From Granulicatella elegans (GTDB taxonomy: Bacteria; Bacillota; Bacilli; Lactobacillales; Aerococcaceae), in assembly GCF_020735385.1 (NCBI RefSeq), contig NZ_CP085953.1, positions 248,001 through 312,000 on the forward strand: a stretch of DNA of 64,000 nucleotides, read 5' to 3'. A program made the translations under genes and the position numbers. Of the stretch, positions 8,172-18,759 are shown in pieces; the first letter of the stretch is position 1; the number at the start of each line of letters is the position of its first letter. The notes under the pieces were generated by a model. That model did no database searches, was not told the origin of the DNA, and saw only the letters and a list, made by a program, of their open reading frames with translations.

Positions 8172-8295
8172 CTCCTTGTTTTTTTACAAAGAGACCCTGT
8201 TGCAGACAATAATTCATACAATCCCTACGCACGTATTAACGTAACAGGTTCTAAGAGTTTGTAAACACATCTCAGCCAACGGCACCTCTTTGTAT
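8172..8295 (-). promoter_or_regulatory. TPP (THI-box) riboswitch with SD-sequestering expression platform
   Basis: The minus strand carries the THI-box landmarks in order: GAGGTGCC, GGCTGAGA, TTACA, CTCTTAGAACCTG and GCGTAGGGA. The closing helix P1 is ATACAA (8290-8295) with TTGTAT (8216-8221). The expression platform is visible. CTCTTTGT (8186-8193) can pair with ACAAGGAG (8172-8179), which contains the thiT SD, or with ACAAAGAG (8286-8293), which overlaps P1. TPP binding should keep P1 and free CTCTTTGT to cover the SD (off). Without TPP the long-range helix forms and frees the SD (on). No terminator is seen, so control is predicted to be translational. Confidence 0.92.
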
Positions 8296-8316
8296 CTTTT
8301 TTTGAAATATGAATTT

Positions 8317-8345
8317 AGTATACGCCCTTATAAAGATAGTTTCAA
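8317..8345 (-). promoter_or_regulatory. Promoter of thiT riboswitch transcript
   Basis: TTGAAA and TATACT are 17 bp apart on the minus strand, about 20 bp upstream of the aptamer. Confidence 0.7.
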
Positions 8346-8562
8346 CACTGATTTCTTCATAAACAGTCTATTTTCTTGAAATTTCCTTAATTTTTATAGG
8401 TCTTCGGAATATATAGTGGAATTACTTTCTTAATAGTTTAAAAACAACTGGTGTTTAAATCGGATTTTCTGGTGGGATGTTAGGATAATCAATAGTATTA
8501 TATAAAAGTATCAATCACATACGAGTGATACTTTAGGAAAAAAATAAAATAGTCCAATTTAC
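8346..8562. other. AT-rich intergenic stretch at the left edge of the mer block
   Basis: No gene is seen. The only structure is an inverted repeat at 8505-8534 (AAAGTATCA / TGATACTTT) with no clear T-run on the plus strand. It separates the thiT promoter from the divergent mer promoter and may mark the edge of acquired DNA. Confidence 0.4.
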
Positions 8563-8594
8563 TTGACCGTGTACTATGGTACATGGTTTATAAT
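8563..8594 (+). promoter_or_regulatory. mer promoter/operator (MerR-type, long spacer)
   Basis: TTGACC and TATAAT are separated by 20 bp (19 if TTATAA is used). The spacer contains a dyad centred on GTACTATGGTAC. MerR-family activators use such over-long spacers, untwisting the DNA when the metal binds. It drives merR and merA together. Confidence 0.8.
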
Positions 8595-8613
8595 ATTCAG
8601 GGGGTGAAATAAG

Positions 8614-9006
8614 ATGATTTATCGCATTAGTGAGTTTGCAGATAAATGTGGAGTTAATAAAGAAACGATCAGATATTACGAGCGAAAAAATTTATTACAA
8701 GAACCTCACCGAACGGAAGCTGGTTATCGGATATATTCATATGATGACGTTAAGCGTGTTGGGTTTATTAAACGAATACAGGAACTTGGTTTCTCTTTAA
8801 GCGAGATTTATAAATTACTTGGTGTTGTAGATAAAGATGAAGTTCGTTGTCAAGATATGTTCGAATTTGTTTCTAAAAAACAAAAGGAAGTGCAAAAACA
8901 AATAGAGGATTTAAAACGAATTGAAACTATGTTAGACGACTTAAAACAACGATGTCCAGATGAAAAGAAATTACATTCGTGTCCAATAATAGAAACATTA
9001 ACATGA
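8614..9006 (+). CDS. merR: MerR, mercury-responsive regulator
   Basis: This 130-residue MerR has an N-terminal winged helix ([17 protein letters not shown]) and a long dimerisation helix. Three cysteines are at residues 79, 114 and 123, the positions of the Hg(II)-binding cysteines in Bacillus RC607 MerR, so this is a true mercury sensor and not another MerR-type factor. The SD (GGGGGTG) is strong. It represses and, with Hg(II), activates the shared merR-merA promoter at 8563-8594. Unlike most Gram-negative operons it is co-directional with merA. Confidence 0.95.
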   Translation: MIYRISEFADKCGVNKETIRYYERKNLLQEPHRTEAGYRIYSYDDVKRVGFIKRIQELGFSLSEIYKLLGVVDKDEVRCQDMFEFVSKKQKEVQKQIEDLKRIETMLDDLKQRCPDEKKLHSCPIIETLT

Positions 9007-9034
9007 GAGATTAATTAACGAAAGGAGCTTTTTT

Positions 9035-10675
9035 ATGAATAAATTTAAGGTAAACATTTCAGGAATGACTTGTACGGGTTGTGAAAAACACGTAGAATCA
9101 GCACTTGAAAAGATAGGTGCTAAAAATATTGAGTCTAGTTATCGTCGTGGTGAAGCAGTATTTGAACTGCCCGATGATATTGAGGTTGAAAGTGCAATAA
9201 AGGCGATTGATGAAGCAAATTACCAAGCCGGAGAAATTGAAGAAGTATCATCACTAGAAAACGTGGCGTTAATTAATGAAGACAATTATGACCTTCTTAT
9301 TATTGGTTCTGGTGCTGCTGCCTTTTCTTCGGCAATTAAAGCTATAGAATACGGTGCAAAAGTTGGAATGATTGAGCGTGGAACGGTTGGGGGAACCTGT
9401 GTGAATATTGGCTGTGTTCCGTCAAAAACTCTTCTTAGGGCAGGGGAAATCAATCATTTATCAAAAGACAATCCGTTTATAGGTTTACAAACATCCGCTG
9501 GAGAAGTGGATTTAGCTAGTTTAATCACGCAAAAGGATAAATTGGTGAGCGAACTTCGGAATCAAAAATATATGGATTTAATTGATGAATATAATTTTGA
9601 TTTAATTAAAGGTGAAGCAAAATTCGTTGATGCTAGTACGGTTGAGGTCAATGGGACAAAGTTATCTGCAAAACGCTTTTTAATTGCAACAGGTGCATCG
9701 CCTTCGTTGCCCCAAATTTCAGGACTTGAAAAAATGGACTATTTAACTAGTACAACACTTCTTGAGTTAAAGAAAATACCAAAACGATTAACTGTAATTG
9801 GTTCAGGATACATTGGAATGGAGCTTGGACAACTATTTCATCATTTAGGTTCAGAAATAACGCTTATGCAAAGAAGTGAGCGACTTTTAAAGGAGTATGA
9901 TCCTGAGATTTCAGAGTCAGTTGAAAAAGCGTTAATTGAACAGGGTATAAACCTTGTCAAAGGGGCAACTTTTGAGCGTGTTGAACAAAGTGGAGAGATA
10001 AAAAGGGTTTACGTAACAGTAAATGGCAGTAGAGAAGTCATTGAATCAGATCAGTTACTTGTTGCCACTGGAAGAAAAACAAATACGGATTCTTTAAATT
10101 TAAGTGCAGCAGGTGTTGAAACTGGAAAAAATAATGAAATCCTGATCAATGATTTTGGTCAAACAAGTAATGAAAAGATTTATGCAGCAGGAGATGTGAC
10201 TTTAGGACCACAATTTGTATATGTAGCAGCCTATGAAGGTGGAATTATTACTGATAATGCTATTGGTGGATTAAACAAAAAAATAGATTTATCGGTAGTT
10301 CCTGCTGTTACGTTTACGAATCCGACGGTTGCAACGGTTGGTTTAACAGAAGAACAAGCAAAAGAGAAAGGGTATGATGTGAAGACATCTGTATTACCTT
10401 TAGATGCTGTTCCAAGAGCAATTGTAAACCGTGAAACAACCGGTGTATTTAAACTAGTAGCAGATGCAGAAACACTAAAAGTATTAGGGGTTCATATTGT
10501 ATCTGAAAATGCAGGAGATGTCATCTATGCAGCATCATTAGCTGTTAAATTTGGCTTAACGATAGAAGATTTAACAGAAACCCTAGCACCATATTTAACA
10601 ATGGCTGAAGGGCTAAAATTAGTTGCACTTACGTTCGATAAAGATATTTCGAAATTATCTTGTTGTGCAGGCTAA
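9035..10675 (+). CDS. merA: MerA, mercuric reductase
   Basis: This 546-residue flavoenzyme reduces Hg(II) to volatile Hg(0) with NADPH. It has one N-terminal heavy-metal-associated domain with GMTCTGC (Cys13, Cys16), the FAD motif GSGAAA around residue 91, the redox-active [13 protein letters not shown] (Cys122/Cys127) and the C-terminal Cys543-Cys544 pair that hands Hg(II) to the active site. All key residues are present, so it should be active. It starts 28 nt after merR with SD AAAGGAG. No merT, merP, merC, merE or merB gene follows; the next gene is an ISL3-family transposase. Confidence 0.97.
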   Translation: MNKFKVNISGMTCTGCEKHVESALEKIGAKNIESSYRRGEAVFELPDDIEVESAIKAIDEANYQAGEIEEVSSLENVALINEDNYDLLIIGSGAAAFSSAIKAIEYGAKVGMIERGTVGGTCVNIGCVPSKTLLRAGEINHLSKDNPFIGLQTSAGEVDLASLITQKDKLVSELRNQKYMDLIDEYNFDLIKGEAKFVDASTVEVNGTKLSAKRFLIATGASPSLPQISGLEKMDYLTSTTLLELKKIPKRLTVIGSGYIGMELGQLFHHLGSEITLMQRSERLLKEYDPEISESVEKALIEQGINLVKGATFERVEQSGEIKRVYVTVNGSREVIESDQLLVATGRKTNTDSLNLSAAGVETGKNNEILINDFGQTSNEKIYAAGDVTLGPQFVYVAAYEGGIITDNAIGGLNKKIDLSVVPAVTFTNPTVATVGLTEEQAKEKGYDVKTSVLPLDAVPRAIVNRETTGVFKLVADAETLKVLGVHIVSENAGDVIYAASLAVKFGLTIEDLTETLAPYLTMAEGLKLVALTFDKDISKLSCCAG

Positions 10676-10740
10676 GGGAACTTTTTTACAACTCCCTATT
10701 CAAGTGAACCAGCTAATGCTTTAAGGGATTTTCTAAGTGC

Positions 10741-12202
10741 ATTTGTGGTCACAAAAATAATTTAACACTGATGATTTCGACATCAAATCTATAATTGATA
10801 CCTTAACACCGCAGAGTAATAAAGGATGAATAATATGTCAGACTTATTATCCCTACCAGACATTAAAACAATAGAACCGCCACAAGAAAATGAAACCGAT
10901 ATGATGTTTAAAGTTGAAGCAGTCGGACCACCTGAACGTTGTCCTGAATGTGGTTTTGACAAGTTGTACAAACACAGTTCAAGAAATCAACTAATTATGG
11001 ATTTGCCCATTCGTTTAAAGCGAGTGGGCTTACAATTGAACCGTAGACGATACAAGTGTCGTGAATGCGGATCTACCTTCTGGGAACGCCTAATATCTGT
11101 AGATGAAAAGCGTAGTATGACCAAAAGGCTTTTAAAGTCCATTCAAGAGCAATCCATGTCTAAGACCTTTGTAGAAGTCGCAGAAAGCGTTGGTGTTGAC
11201 GAGAAAACCATTAGGAACGTTTTTAAGGACTATGTGGCACTCAAAGAACGTGAATACCAGTTTGAAACTCCTAAGTGGCTTGGGATAGACGAGATACATA
11301 TTATCCGTAGACCTCGGCTTGTATTGACTAATATTGAACGCAGGACTATTTATGACATCAAGCCTAACCGTAACAAGGAAACAGTCATCCAACGTCTTTC
11401 AGAAATCAGTGACAGGACTTACATTGAGTACGTCACAATGGATATGTGGAAGCCCTACAAAGACGCAGTGAACACTATCCTTCCACAAGCTAAAGTTGTC
11501 GTAGATAAGTTTCATGTAGTTAGAATGGCTAATCAAGCCTTAGATAACGTCAGAAAGTCTTTGAAAGCCCATATGAGCCAAAAAGAAAGACGTACCCTTA
11601 TGCGTGAAAGGTTTATCCTTCTAAAGCGTAAACACGATCTAAATGAACGTGAATCATTCCTCTTAGATACTTGGTTAGGTAATCTTCCTGCTTTAAAAGA
11701 AGCCTATGAACTCAAAGAAGAGTTTTACTGGATATGGGATACTCCTGATCCAGATGAAGGTCATCTTCGTTATAGTCAATGGAGACACCGTTGTATGTCC
11801 AGCAACTCTAAAGACGCATATAAAGACCTCGTGAGAGCCGTAGACAACTGGCATGTTGAAATATTCAACTACTTTGATAAAAGGCTCACTAATGCTTATA
11901 CGGAGTCAATTAACAGCATTATTAGGCAGGTAGAGCGAATGGGTAGAGGTTACTCGTTTGATGCCTTACGAGCCAAAATCCTTTTCAATGAGAAGCTCCA
12001 TAAAAAGCGTAAGCCACGATTTAATTCAAGTGCTTTCAATAAAGCTATGTTATACGATACTTTCAATTGGTATGAAGTGAATGATCACGACATTACAGAC
12101 AACTTAGGTGTCGATTTTTCCACACTTATTAAGAATTTGGAGAAGGGTGATTTATAAGCCCTTTTCCACCATAAAATCCGAATACCCATTTTTATTTGTG
12201 GT
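10741..12202 (+). mobile_element. Candidate extent of the ISL3-family insertion, bounded by a 9-bp direct repeat
   Basis: ATTTGTGGT occurs at 10741-10749 and again at 12194-12202, on either side of the transposase gene. ISL3 elements usually leave 8-bp target duplications. Removing one copy and the DNA between would extend fruK in frame by PQMHLENPLKH and a stop, a sensible C-terminus. Against this, I do not see convincing terminal inverted repeats just inside the repeats, so the boundaries are tentative. Confidence 0.35.
10826..12157 (+). CDS. ISL3-family transposase
   Basis: This 443-residue protein has an N-terminal zinc finger with cysteines 39, 42, 78 and 81 (CPEC, CREC) as in IS204/IS1001/IS1096/IS1165 transposases. 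A helix-turn-helix region (SVGVDEKTIRNVF) follows, then the DDE core: WLGIDEIHI, VVDKFHVVRMAN and NAYTESINSIIR with the catalytic glutamate. Length is normal and there are no internal stops, so it is probably active. It lies between merA and the 3' end of fruK, and its last 73 bp overlap the fruK reading frame on the other strand. Confidence 0.93.
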   Translation: MNNMSDLLSLPDIKTIEPPQENETDMMFKVEAVGPPERCPECGFDKLYKHSSRNQLIMDLPIRLKRVGLQLNRRRYKCRECGSTFWERLISVDEKRSMTKRLLKSIQEQSMSKTFVEVAESVGVDEKTIRNVFKDYVALKEREYQFETPKWLGIDEIHIIRRPRLVLTNIERRTIYDIKPNRNKETVIQRLSEISDRTYIEYVTMDMWKPYKDAVNTILPQAKVVVDKFHVVRMANQALDNVRKSLKAHMSQKERRTLMRERFILLKRKHDLNERESFLLDTWLGNLPALKEAYELKEEFYWIWDTPDPDEGHLRYSQWRHRCMSSNSKDAYKDLVRAVDNWHVEIFNYFDKRLTNAYTESINSIIRQVERMGRGYSFDALRAKILFNEKLHKKRKPRFNSSAFNKAMLYDTFNWYEVNDHDITDNLGVDFSTLIKNLEKGDL

Positions 12203-13092
12203 ATTAATGCTTCAATCAACTCTCTAGTTGCAATCCCTACAGAAAAGGCAGTGGCACTACCTGATGCCGCCCCTTGTTTAAGGCTCTCTTTAAAATCATT
12301 TGTTTCTATATATTTCGCCATAAAACCTGCTAACATCGAATCTCCAGCACCGACAGAATTGATTAGGATACCTTTTGGAGTATTGGAAGTCAATACTTGT
12401 CCTGTTTCACTGACTAGAAATGCTCCTTCACCTCCACAAGAAATCAAAACATTACGTGCGCCCTTTTCTTGTAATTTAAACGCATAGGCTATCATTCCTT
12501 CTTGCGTTTTAATTTTCACTCCAAATAATTCTTCTAATTCATGTTGGTTCGGCTTAATAATAAACGGTTGATAAGGTAAACAGGCTAATAATGAAGCTTT
12601 TGTTGTATCTAGTACTAATTTTACCCCTCTTGCATGACAAAGCTTTGCAATTTCAACATAAGACGTCTCATCTAATCCTGGAGCAGCATTACCAGCTAAA
12701 AATACAACATCCTCTTCTTTCACCTTGTCTTCCAAATAATTCACTAATTCTTGAAACTTCTCTTTCCCCACAGCAGGGCCAGCTGCATTGATTTCTGTTT
12801 CTACTTCTCCTTTAACTTTGACATTAATTCTTGTTGTACCTTCTACAGAAATAAACCTCGGGTTAATCCCTTCGCTTTCTAGAAACCCTTCAATATACTT
12901 CCCTGAAAACCCTCCAATAAAACCTGTAGCAACATTATCAACTCCTAGTCGTTTTAACACAACCGACATATTAATCCCTTTGCCACCTGCTACATATTCC
13001 TCACCCATTGAACGATTTAATTTACCTAATTGACAATTTGGAACTTGGATGACTAAATCCACTGCTGGATTAAACGTAATGGTGTAAATCAT
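12085..13092 (-). CDS. fruK: 1-phosphofructokinase (PfkB family), C-terminus altered by adjacent IS
   Basis: This PfkB-family sugar-phosphate kinase has the N-terminal motif VAGGKGINMSVVLKRLG (residues 34-50) and the catalytic GAGDS (248-252, base Asp251). Start SD AGGTGAG is good. The sequence looks most like FruK, which phosphorylates fructose-1-phosphate after PTS uptake; tagatose-6-phosphate kinase (LacC) is the alternative. Up to residue 300 (ALIPQI) it is a normal full-length kinase. The last 35 residues are encoded by DNA of the neighbouring ISL3 region and are not family-like. IS1182 lies 30 bp upstream of its start codon, so the usual fruR and promoter are gone, and fruA is not seen. 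Expression is doubtful. Confidence 0.8.
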   Translation of the reverse strand: MIYTITFNPAVDLVIQVPNCQLGKLNRSMGEEYVAGGKGINMSVVLKRLGVDNVATGFIGGFSGKYIEGFLESEGINPRFISVEGTTRINVKVKGEVETEINAAGPAVGKEKFQELVNYLEDKVKEEDVVFLAGNAAPGLDETSYVEIAKLCHARGVKLVLDTTKASLLACLPYQPFIIKPNQHELEELFGVKIKTQEGMIAYAFKLQEKGARNVLISCGGEGAFLVSETGQVLTSNTPKGILINSVGAGDSMLAGFMAKYIETNDFKESLKQGAASGSATAFSVGIATRELIEALIPQIKMGIRILWWKRAYKSPFSKFLISVEKSTPKLSVMS

Positions 13093-13121
13093 ATTCTCAC
13101 CTACTTTCTAATGTAAAAAAT

Positions 13122-13160
13122 AGAGGCTGGGCAAAAAGTCTCAAAAATAGAAGAAAGCAC
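13122..13160 (+). repeat. IS1182 left terminal inverted repeat
   Basis: All 39 bp match the reverse complement of 14933-14971. Confidence 0.95.
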
Positions 13161-13198
13161 TATAAAATTCTGAAACAGGATTTTATAGTGCTTTTTAG
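13156..13198 (+). terminator. Terminator just inside the IS1182 left end
   Basis: A long stem (AGCACTATAAAAT / ATTTTATAGTGCT with inner CTG/CAG) is followed by TTTTT on the plus strand. It would stop transcription entering the element from outside. Confidence 0.75.
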
Positions 13199-13211
13199 TC
13201 TTATAAATTAA

Positions 13212-13278
13212 ACATAGGAGTCTACCTCTGTTATAATAAGTTTGAATGAAATAAAATAAGAAAGGGTGACTCCTATGT
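13212..13278 (+). promoter_or_regulatory. Transposase promoter and start-sequestering inverted repeat
   Basis: ACATAGGAGTC (13212-13222) is the exact reverse complement of GACTCCTATGT (13268-13278), which overlaps the transposase ATG. A TATAAT (13232-13237) with TAAACA 17 bp upstream lies between the arms. Transcripts from this promoter lack the first arm, while read-through transcripts contain both arms and would hide the start codon. Confidence 0.65.
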
Positions 13279-14975
13279 ACAAAAATTATACCACACCAAC
13301 AGATACTTTAGAACTAAATTTTACATTAACCGTCCCTAAAAACCACATTGCTCAATTTATTAATCAGTTTGTAGATTCTATTCCAGATTCTATTATCTTT
13401 CCTAATACAACATCAAAAATGGGTAGACCTGCTCATCATCCTCGTATGTTATTAAAAATGATTCTCTTCGCTTATACTCGTTCTACGTATAGTGGTAGAA
13501 AAATTGTTCAATTAAATGAAGAAAATATTCCGATGCAGTGGCTTTCTCAACAAACTTATGTCTGTTACCATGTTATTAATAATTTTAGAAGTAATGAACA
13601 GTTTTCCTCTATCATTAAAAACATTTTCGTATACTTTACTTTATTACTCCAACACTATCATATTATTGATTCAGATAGTTTATTTATTGATGGTACAAAA
13701 GTTCAAGCAGATGCCAATCGTTATTCATTTGTATGGCGTAAAGCTATTGAAAGATATGATGAAGCTTTAAATGAAAAAATTAGTACATTATATGATCAAT
13801 TAATTCAAAATCAAGTGAATATTGCTTTATCAGAAGAAGAAAAAATTACTGAATATGGTGTTCATGCCATGATTGAAGCTACTAATAACTCTCTAGAACA
13901 GTTAGAAGAACTCATTGAAGAAGAACCTAAACATATTGTTGGTGGTTCTAAAAACAAACAGAAAAAACGCTTGTTAAATTCTTTTAAACGTCAACTTGAA
14001 AAAGATTTTCTGCCTCGTAAAGAAAAATATACGATAGCTAAGGAAACATTTGATAACCGGAATAGTTATTCTAAAACAGATAACGATGCTACTTTTATGT
14101 GTATGAAAGAAGATGCCATGAAAAATCGAGAATTAAAACCTGGCTATAATCTTCAAATCGCAACGAATCATCAATATGTTTTAGGTTTTGATGTATTTCC
14201 TAATCCTACAGATATGCGTACTCTTAAACCATTTTTAAATTCATTTAAACTATTAGACAAATTTTCTATTATTATTGCGGATGCTGGATACGGTAGTGAA
14301 GAAAACTATCAATTGATTCTTGAAGAGTATGAAAAGACACCTTTGATTCCTTACACAATGTACGAAAAAGAACAAACGAAGAAATTTAAAAATGATCCAT
14401 CTAATAGACAAAATTGGTATTACAATGAAGAGGAAGATTATTATATTGATCATTTAGGTGTAAAATTTAGTTTTAAATATTATTCAACAAGAAACGATAA
14501 GAATGGATTTACTCGTAGATTTAAAGTGTATGAGACAGATTCAATTCAAGAAACAGAAGCATTGGATGAATTAGCGAAAACTCCTACTGGACAACAACGT
14601 CAAATCCGTGTAAACCAAGTTTGGGAATCTTATAAAGAAACGATTAAAGAAGCGTTACATAGTGACCGTGGAAGTAGTATATATGCTCAACGAAAAATTG
14701 AAGTTGAGCCAGTTTTCGGTCAAATGAAGCGCAATTTTGGCATGCGCAGAACTCATGTTAGAGGTAAAAATGCAGTTCATAATGACATTGGTCTGCTCTT
14801 TTTAGGGATGAATTTGCAGAGATTAAGGAAATATATCTTAAATAATATGAATCAAGGGTGGTTTATCCCCCTTGATTTTACTGAATTTATTAAAAAGCAC
14901 GTCCTAATTTTGATTTCAGTCAAAATCGGGACGTGCTTTCTTCTATTTTTGAGACTTTTTGCCCAGCCTCTCTAA
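13275..14975 (+). CDS. IS1182-family transposase
   Basis: This 566-residue DDE transposase has the family order: an N-terminal region with GRPAHHPRMLLKMILFAY, the first catalytic Asp in DSDSLFIDGTKVQADANRY, the second in IIIADAGYGSEENY, and the glutamate in RKIEVEPVFGQMKRNFGMRR. The ATG at 13275 is used because AAAGGGTGA lies just upstream; a GTG at 13266 falls within that SD. The frame reads through the right inverted repeat, and its TAA (14973-14975) is in the flanking DNA outside the element. The C-terminus therefore depends on the insertion site. Otherwise it is intact. Confidence 0.95.
   Translation: MYKNYTTPTDTLELNFTLTVPKNHIAQFINQFVDSIPDSIIFPNTTSKMGRPAHHPRMLLKMILFAYTRSTYSGRKIVQLNEENIPMQWLSQQTYVCYHVINNFRSNEQFSSIIKNIFVYFTLLLQHYHIIDSDSLFIDGTKVQADANRYSFVWRKAIERYDEALNEKISTLYDQLIQNQVNIALSEEEKITEYGVHAMIEATNNSLEQLEELIEEEPKHIVGGSKNKQKKRLLNSFKRQLEKDFLPRKEKYTIAKETFDNRNSYSKTDNDATFMCMKEDAMKNRELKPGYNLQIATNHQYVLGFDVFPNPTDMRTLKPFLNSFKLLDKFSIIIADAGYGSEENYQLILEEYEKTPLIPYTMYEKEQTKKFKNDPSNRQNWYYNEEEDYYIDHLGVKFSFKYYSTRNDKNGFTRRFKVYETDSIQETEALDELAKTPTGQQRQIRVNQVWESYKETIKEALHSDRGSSIYAQRKIEVEPVFGQMKRNFGMRRTHVRGKNAVHNDIGLLFLGMNLQRLRKYILNNMNQGWFIPLDFTEFIKKHVLILISVKIGTCFLLFLRLFAQPL
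14893..14940. terminator. Bidirectional terminator inside the IS1182 right end
   Basis: The stem AAAGCACGTCC / GGACGTGCTTT with inner ATTTTGA / TCAAAAT ends the transposase transcript. On the minus strand it is followed by TTTTTA, so it can also end eno transcription arriving from the right. Confidence 0.75.
14933..14971 (+). repeat. IS1182 right terminal inverted repeat
   Basis: It is the perfect partner of 13122-13160 and lies 23 bp from the eno stop codon. Confidence 0.95.
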
Positions 14976-14993
14976 AAACATCCTAAAATGAAA

Positions 14994-16295
<1,302 letters not shown>

Positions 16296-16329
16296 TTATT
16301 AACTCCTTTATATTTATTTGTACGTTTCT

Positions 16330-16358
16330 ATTTTAATTGAAAAATGCTTTATATGCAA
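16330..16358 (-). promoter_or_regulatory. Promoter of eno
   Basis: TTGCAT and TAAAAT are 17 bp apart on the minus strand, about 40 nt upstream of the eno start. It overlaps the gpmI terminator hairpin. Confidence 0.6.
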
Positions 16359-16384
16359 TCTTTTCCTGAAGTTGAAAGCATTTT
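16341..16384 (-). terminator. Possible terminator after gpmI
   Basis: A perfect 10-bp stem (AAAATGCTTT / AAAGCATTTT) with a 24-nt loop, followed by TTC on the minus strand. The large loop makes it weak, so partial read-through into eno is likely. Confidence 0.45.
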
Positions 16385-16391
16385 CTTAAGA

Positions 16392-17920
16392 TTATTTTTG
16401 AATTAAGCTTTCGCCTGTCATTTCTTCAGGTTTTGCTACATTCAATAAGTCTAACATTGTTGGAGCAACGTCTGCTAAACGACCACCTTCACGTAAGGTA
16501 ACACCTTTTTTCGTTACAATAACTGGTACTGGTACTGTTGTATGAGCAGTATGTGGTGTACCTTCTGGTGTAATCATTGTTTCTGAGTTACCGTGGTCAG
16601 CAAAGATAATTGCTGTACCGCCTTTAGCTAAAATAGCATCCACTACTTTACCTAAGTTTTCATCCACTGCTTCGATTGCTTTAATCGTTGGTTCTAACAT
16701 CCCTGAGTGTCCAACCATGTCTGGATTTGCGAAGTTTAAGATGATTGCATCATTTTCATCATTTTGAATCGAATGATATAATGCATCTCCAACTTCATAA
16801 CAACTCATTTCAGGTTTTAAGTCATATGTTGCAACTTTTGGAGAAGGGATTAAAATACGGTTTTCTCCTTGGAACTCTTCATTACGTCCACCATTCATAA
16901 AGAATGTAACATGTGGATATTTTTCAGTTTCTGCAATACGTAATTGTGCAAGCCCTGCTTTTGATAAAACTTCTCCTAAAACATTTGTCATTGGAATTGG
17001 TGGGAATGCAACTTCTGCATCTACACTTGGATTGTATAATGTCATTGTCACAAATTTAACATTTGCAGCATGTTCACCACGATCAAAGTTTGTCCACTCT
17101 TTATCTGTAAATGCATTTGATAATTGAATCGCACGGTCAGGACGGAAGTTAAAGAAGATAACTGCATCATTTTCTTCAATTTTCGCAACTGGTTGTCCAT
17201 CTTTCACAATTACTGACGGAATAACAAATTCATCTGTTACATTTTCAGCATAGCTATGTTCAATGACTGCTTGAGCTGATTCGAATTGAGGTCCTTTTGC
17301 ATGCGCAATGGCATCATAAGCTAATTGAACACGTTCCCAACGTTTATCACGGTCCATTGCATAGTAACGACCTGATACAGTTGCGATTTGACCTACTCCA
17401 ACTTCTGCAATTTTTTCTTCTAAAGTCTTAATGTATGATGGACCAGCTTTTGGATCCACGTCACGTCCATCCATAAATGCATGAACATACACTTTAGAAA
17501 TTCCTTTTGCCTTTGCTGTTTCAATTAATGCTAATAAATGATTAATATGGCTGTGTACCCCACCATCAGATAATAATCCGAATAAGTGTAATGCTGAACC
17601 ATTTTCTAATACATGATTAAATGCACCATTTAATGCTGGATTTGTATCGAATTCACCATCTAAAATTGCTTTATCAATACGAGTTAAACTTTGGTATACG
17701 ATACGACCTGCACCGATATTTGTATGACCCACTTCTGAGTTCCCCATTTGTCCATCTGGAAGACCTACATCTAATCCAGAAGCTTTTAATGTTGTATGAG
17801 GAAATTCATTATAATAACGGTCAAAATTTGGTTTCTTTGCTTGTGCTACAGCGTTACCTTCTACTTCTGGTCTCCATCCGAAACCATCTAAGATAATAAT
17901 CGCAACTGGTGATTTAGACA

Positions 17921-17921
<1 letters not shown>
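16392..17921 (-). CDS. gpmI: 2,3-bisphosphoglycerate-independent phosphoglycerate mutase
   Basis: This 509-residue Mn-dependent mutase interconverts 3- and 2-phosphoglycerate. The alkaline-phosphatase-fold motifs are visible: LDGFGW near residue 11, the phosphorylated Ser62 in [11 protein letters not shown], and the metal ligands in FADHGNSE. It overlaps the tpiA stop codon by one base (TAATG), so translation is coupled. A second, cofactor-dependent mutase gene (gpmA at 28951-29645) is frameshifted in this window, which would make gpmI the working mutase. Confidence 0.97.
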
Positions 17922-18697
<776 letters not shown>

Positions 18698-18705
18698 TTA
18701 TGAAG

Positions 18706-18742
18706 CAGACTCACAAAAATGAACATTCATTTCAGTGAGTCC
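18706..18742 (-). other. Stem-loop in the pgk-tpiA spacer
   Basis: GACTCAC and GTGAGTC form a perfect 7-bp stem with an inner AATGAACATTCATT palindrome. No T-run follows on the minus strand, so it is not a terminator. A role in mRNA stability or processing inside the operon is possible. Confidence 0.45.
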
Positions 18743-18759
18743 TTTTCAATATTTTTTAA

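Larger units (their letters stand above)
13122..14971 (+). mobile_element. Complete IS1182-family insertion sequence
   Basis: The element of 1850 bp is bounded by perfect 39-bp terminal inverted repeats (13122-13160 and 14933-14971), starting AGAGGCTGGGCAAAAAGTCT. It encodes one intact transposase. Stable hairpins followed by T-runs lie inside both ends. No convincing target duplication is visible: the left flank is TAAAAAAT and the right flank CTAAAAACA. The identity of the two ends suggests a recent insertion. Confidence 0.92.

Noticed and set aside
12162-12190. Possible ISL3 right inverted repeat (ATACCC end)
   Set aside because: No matching inverted copy was found near the left side of the transposase gene, so it is not listed as a terminal repeat.
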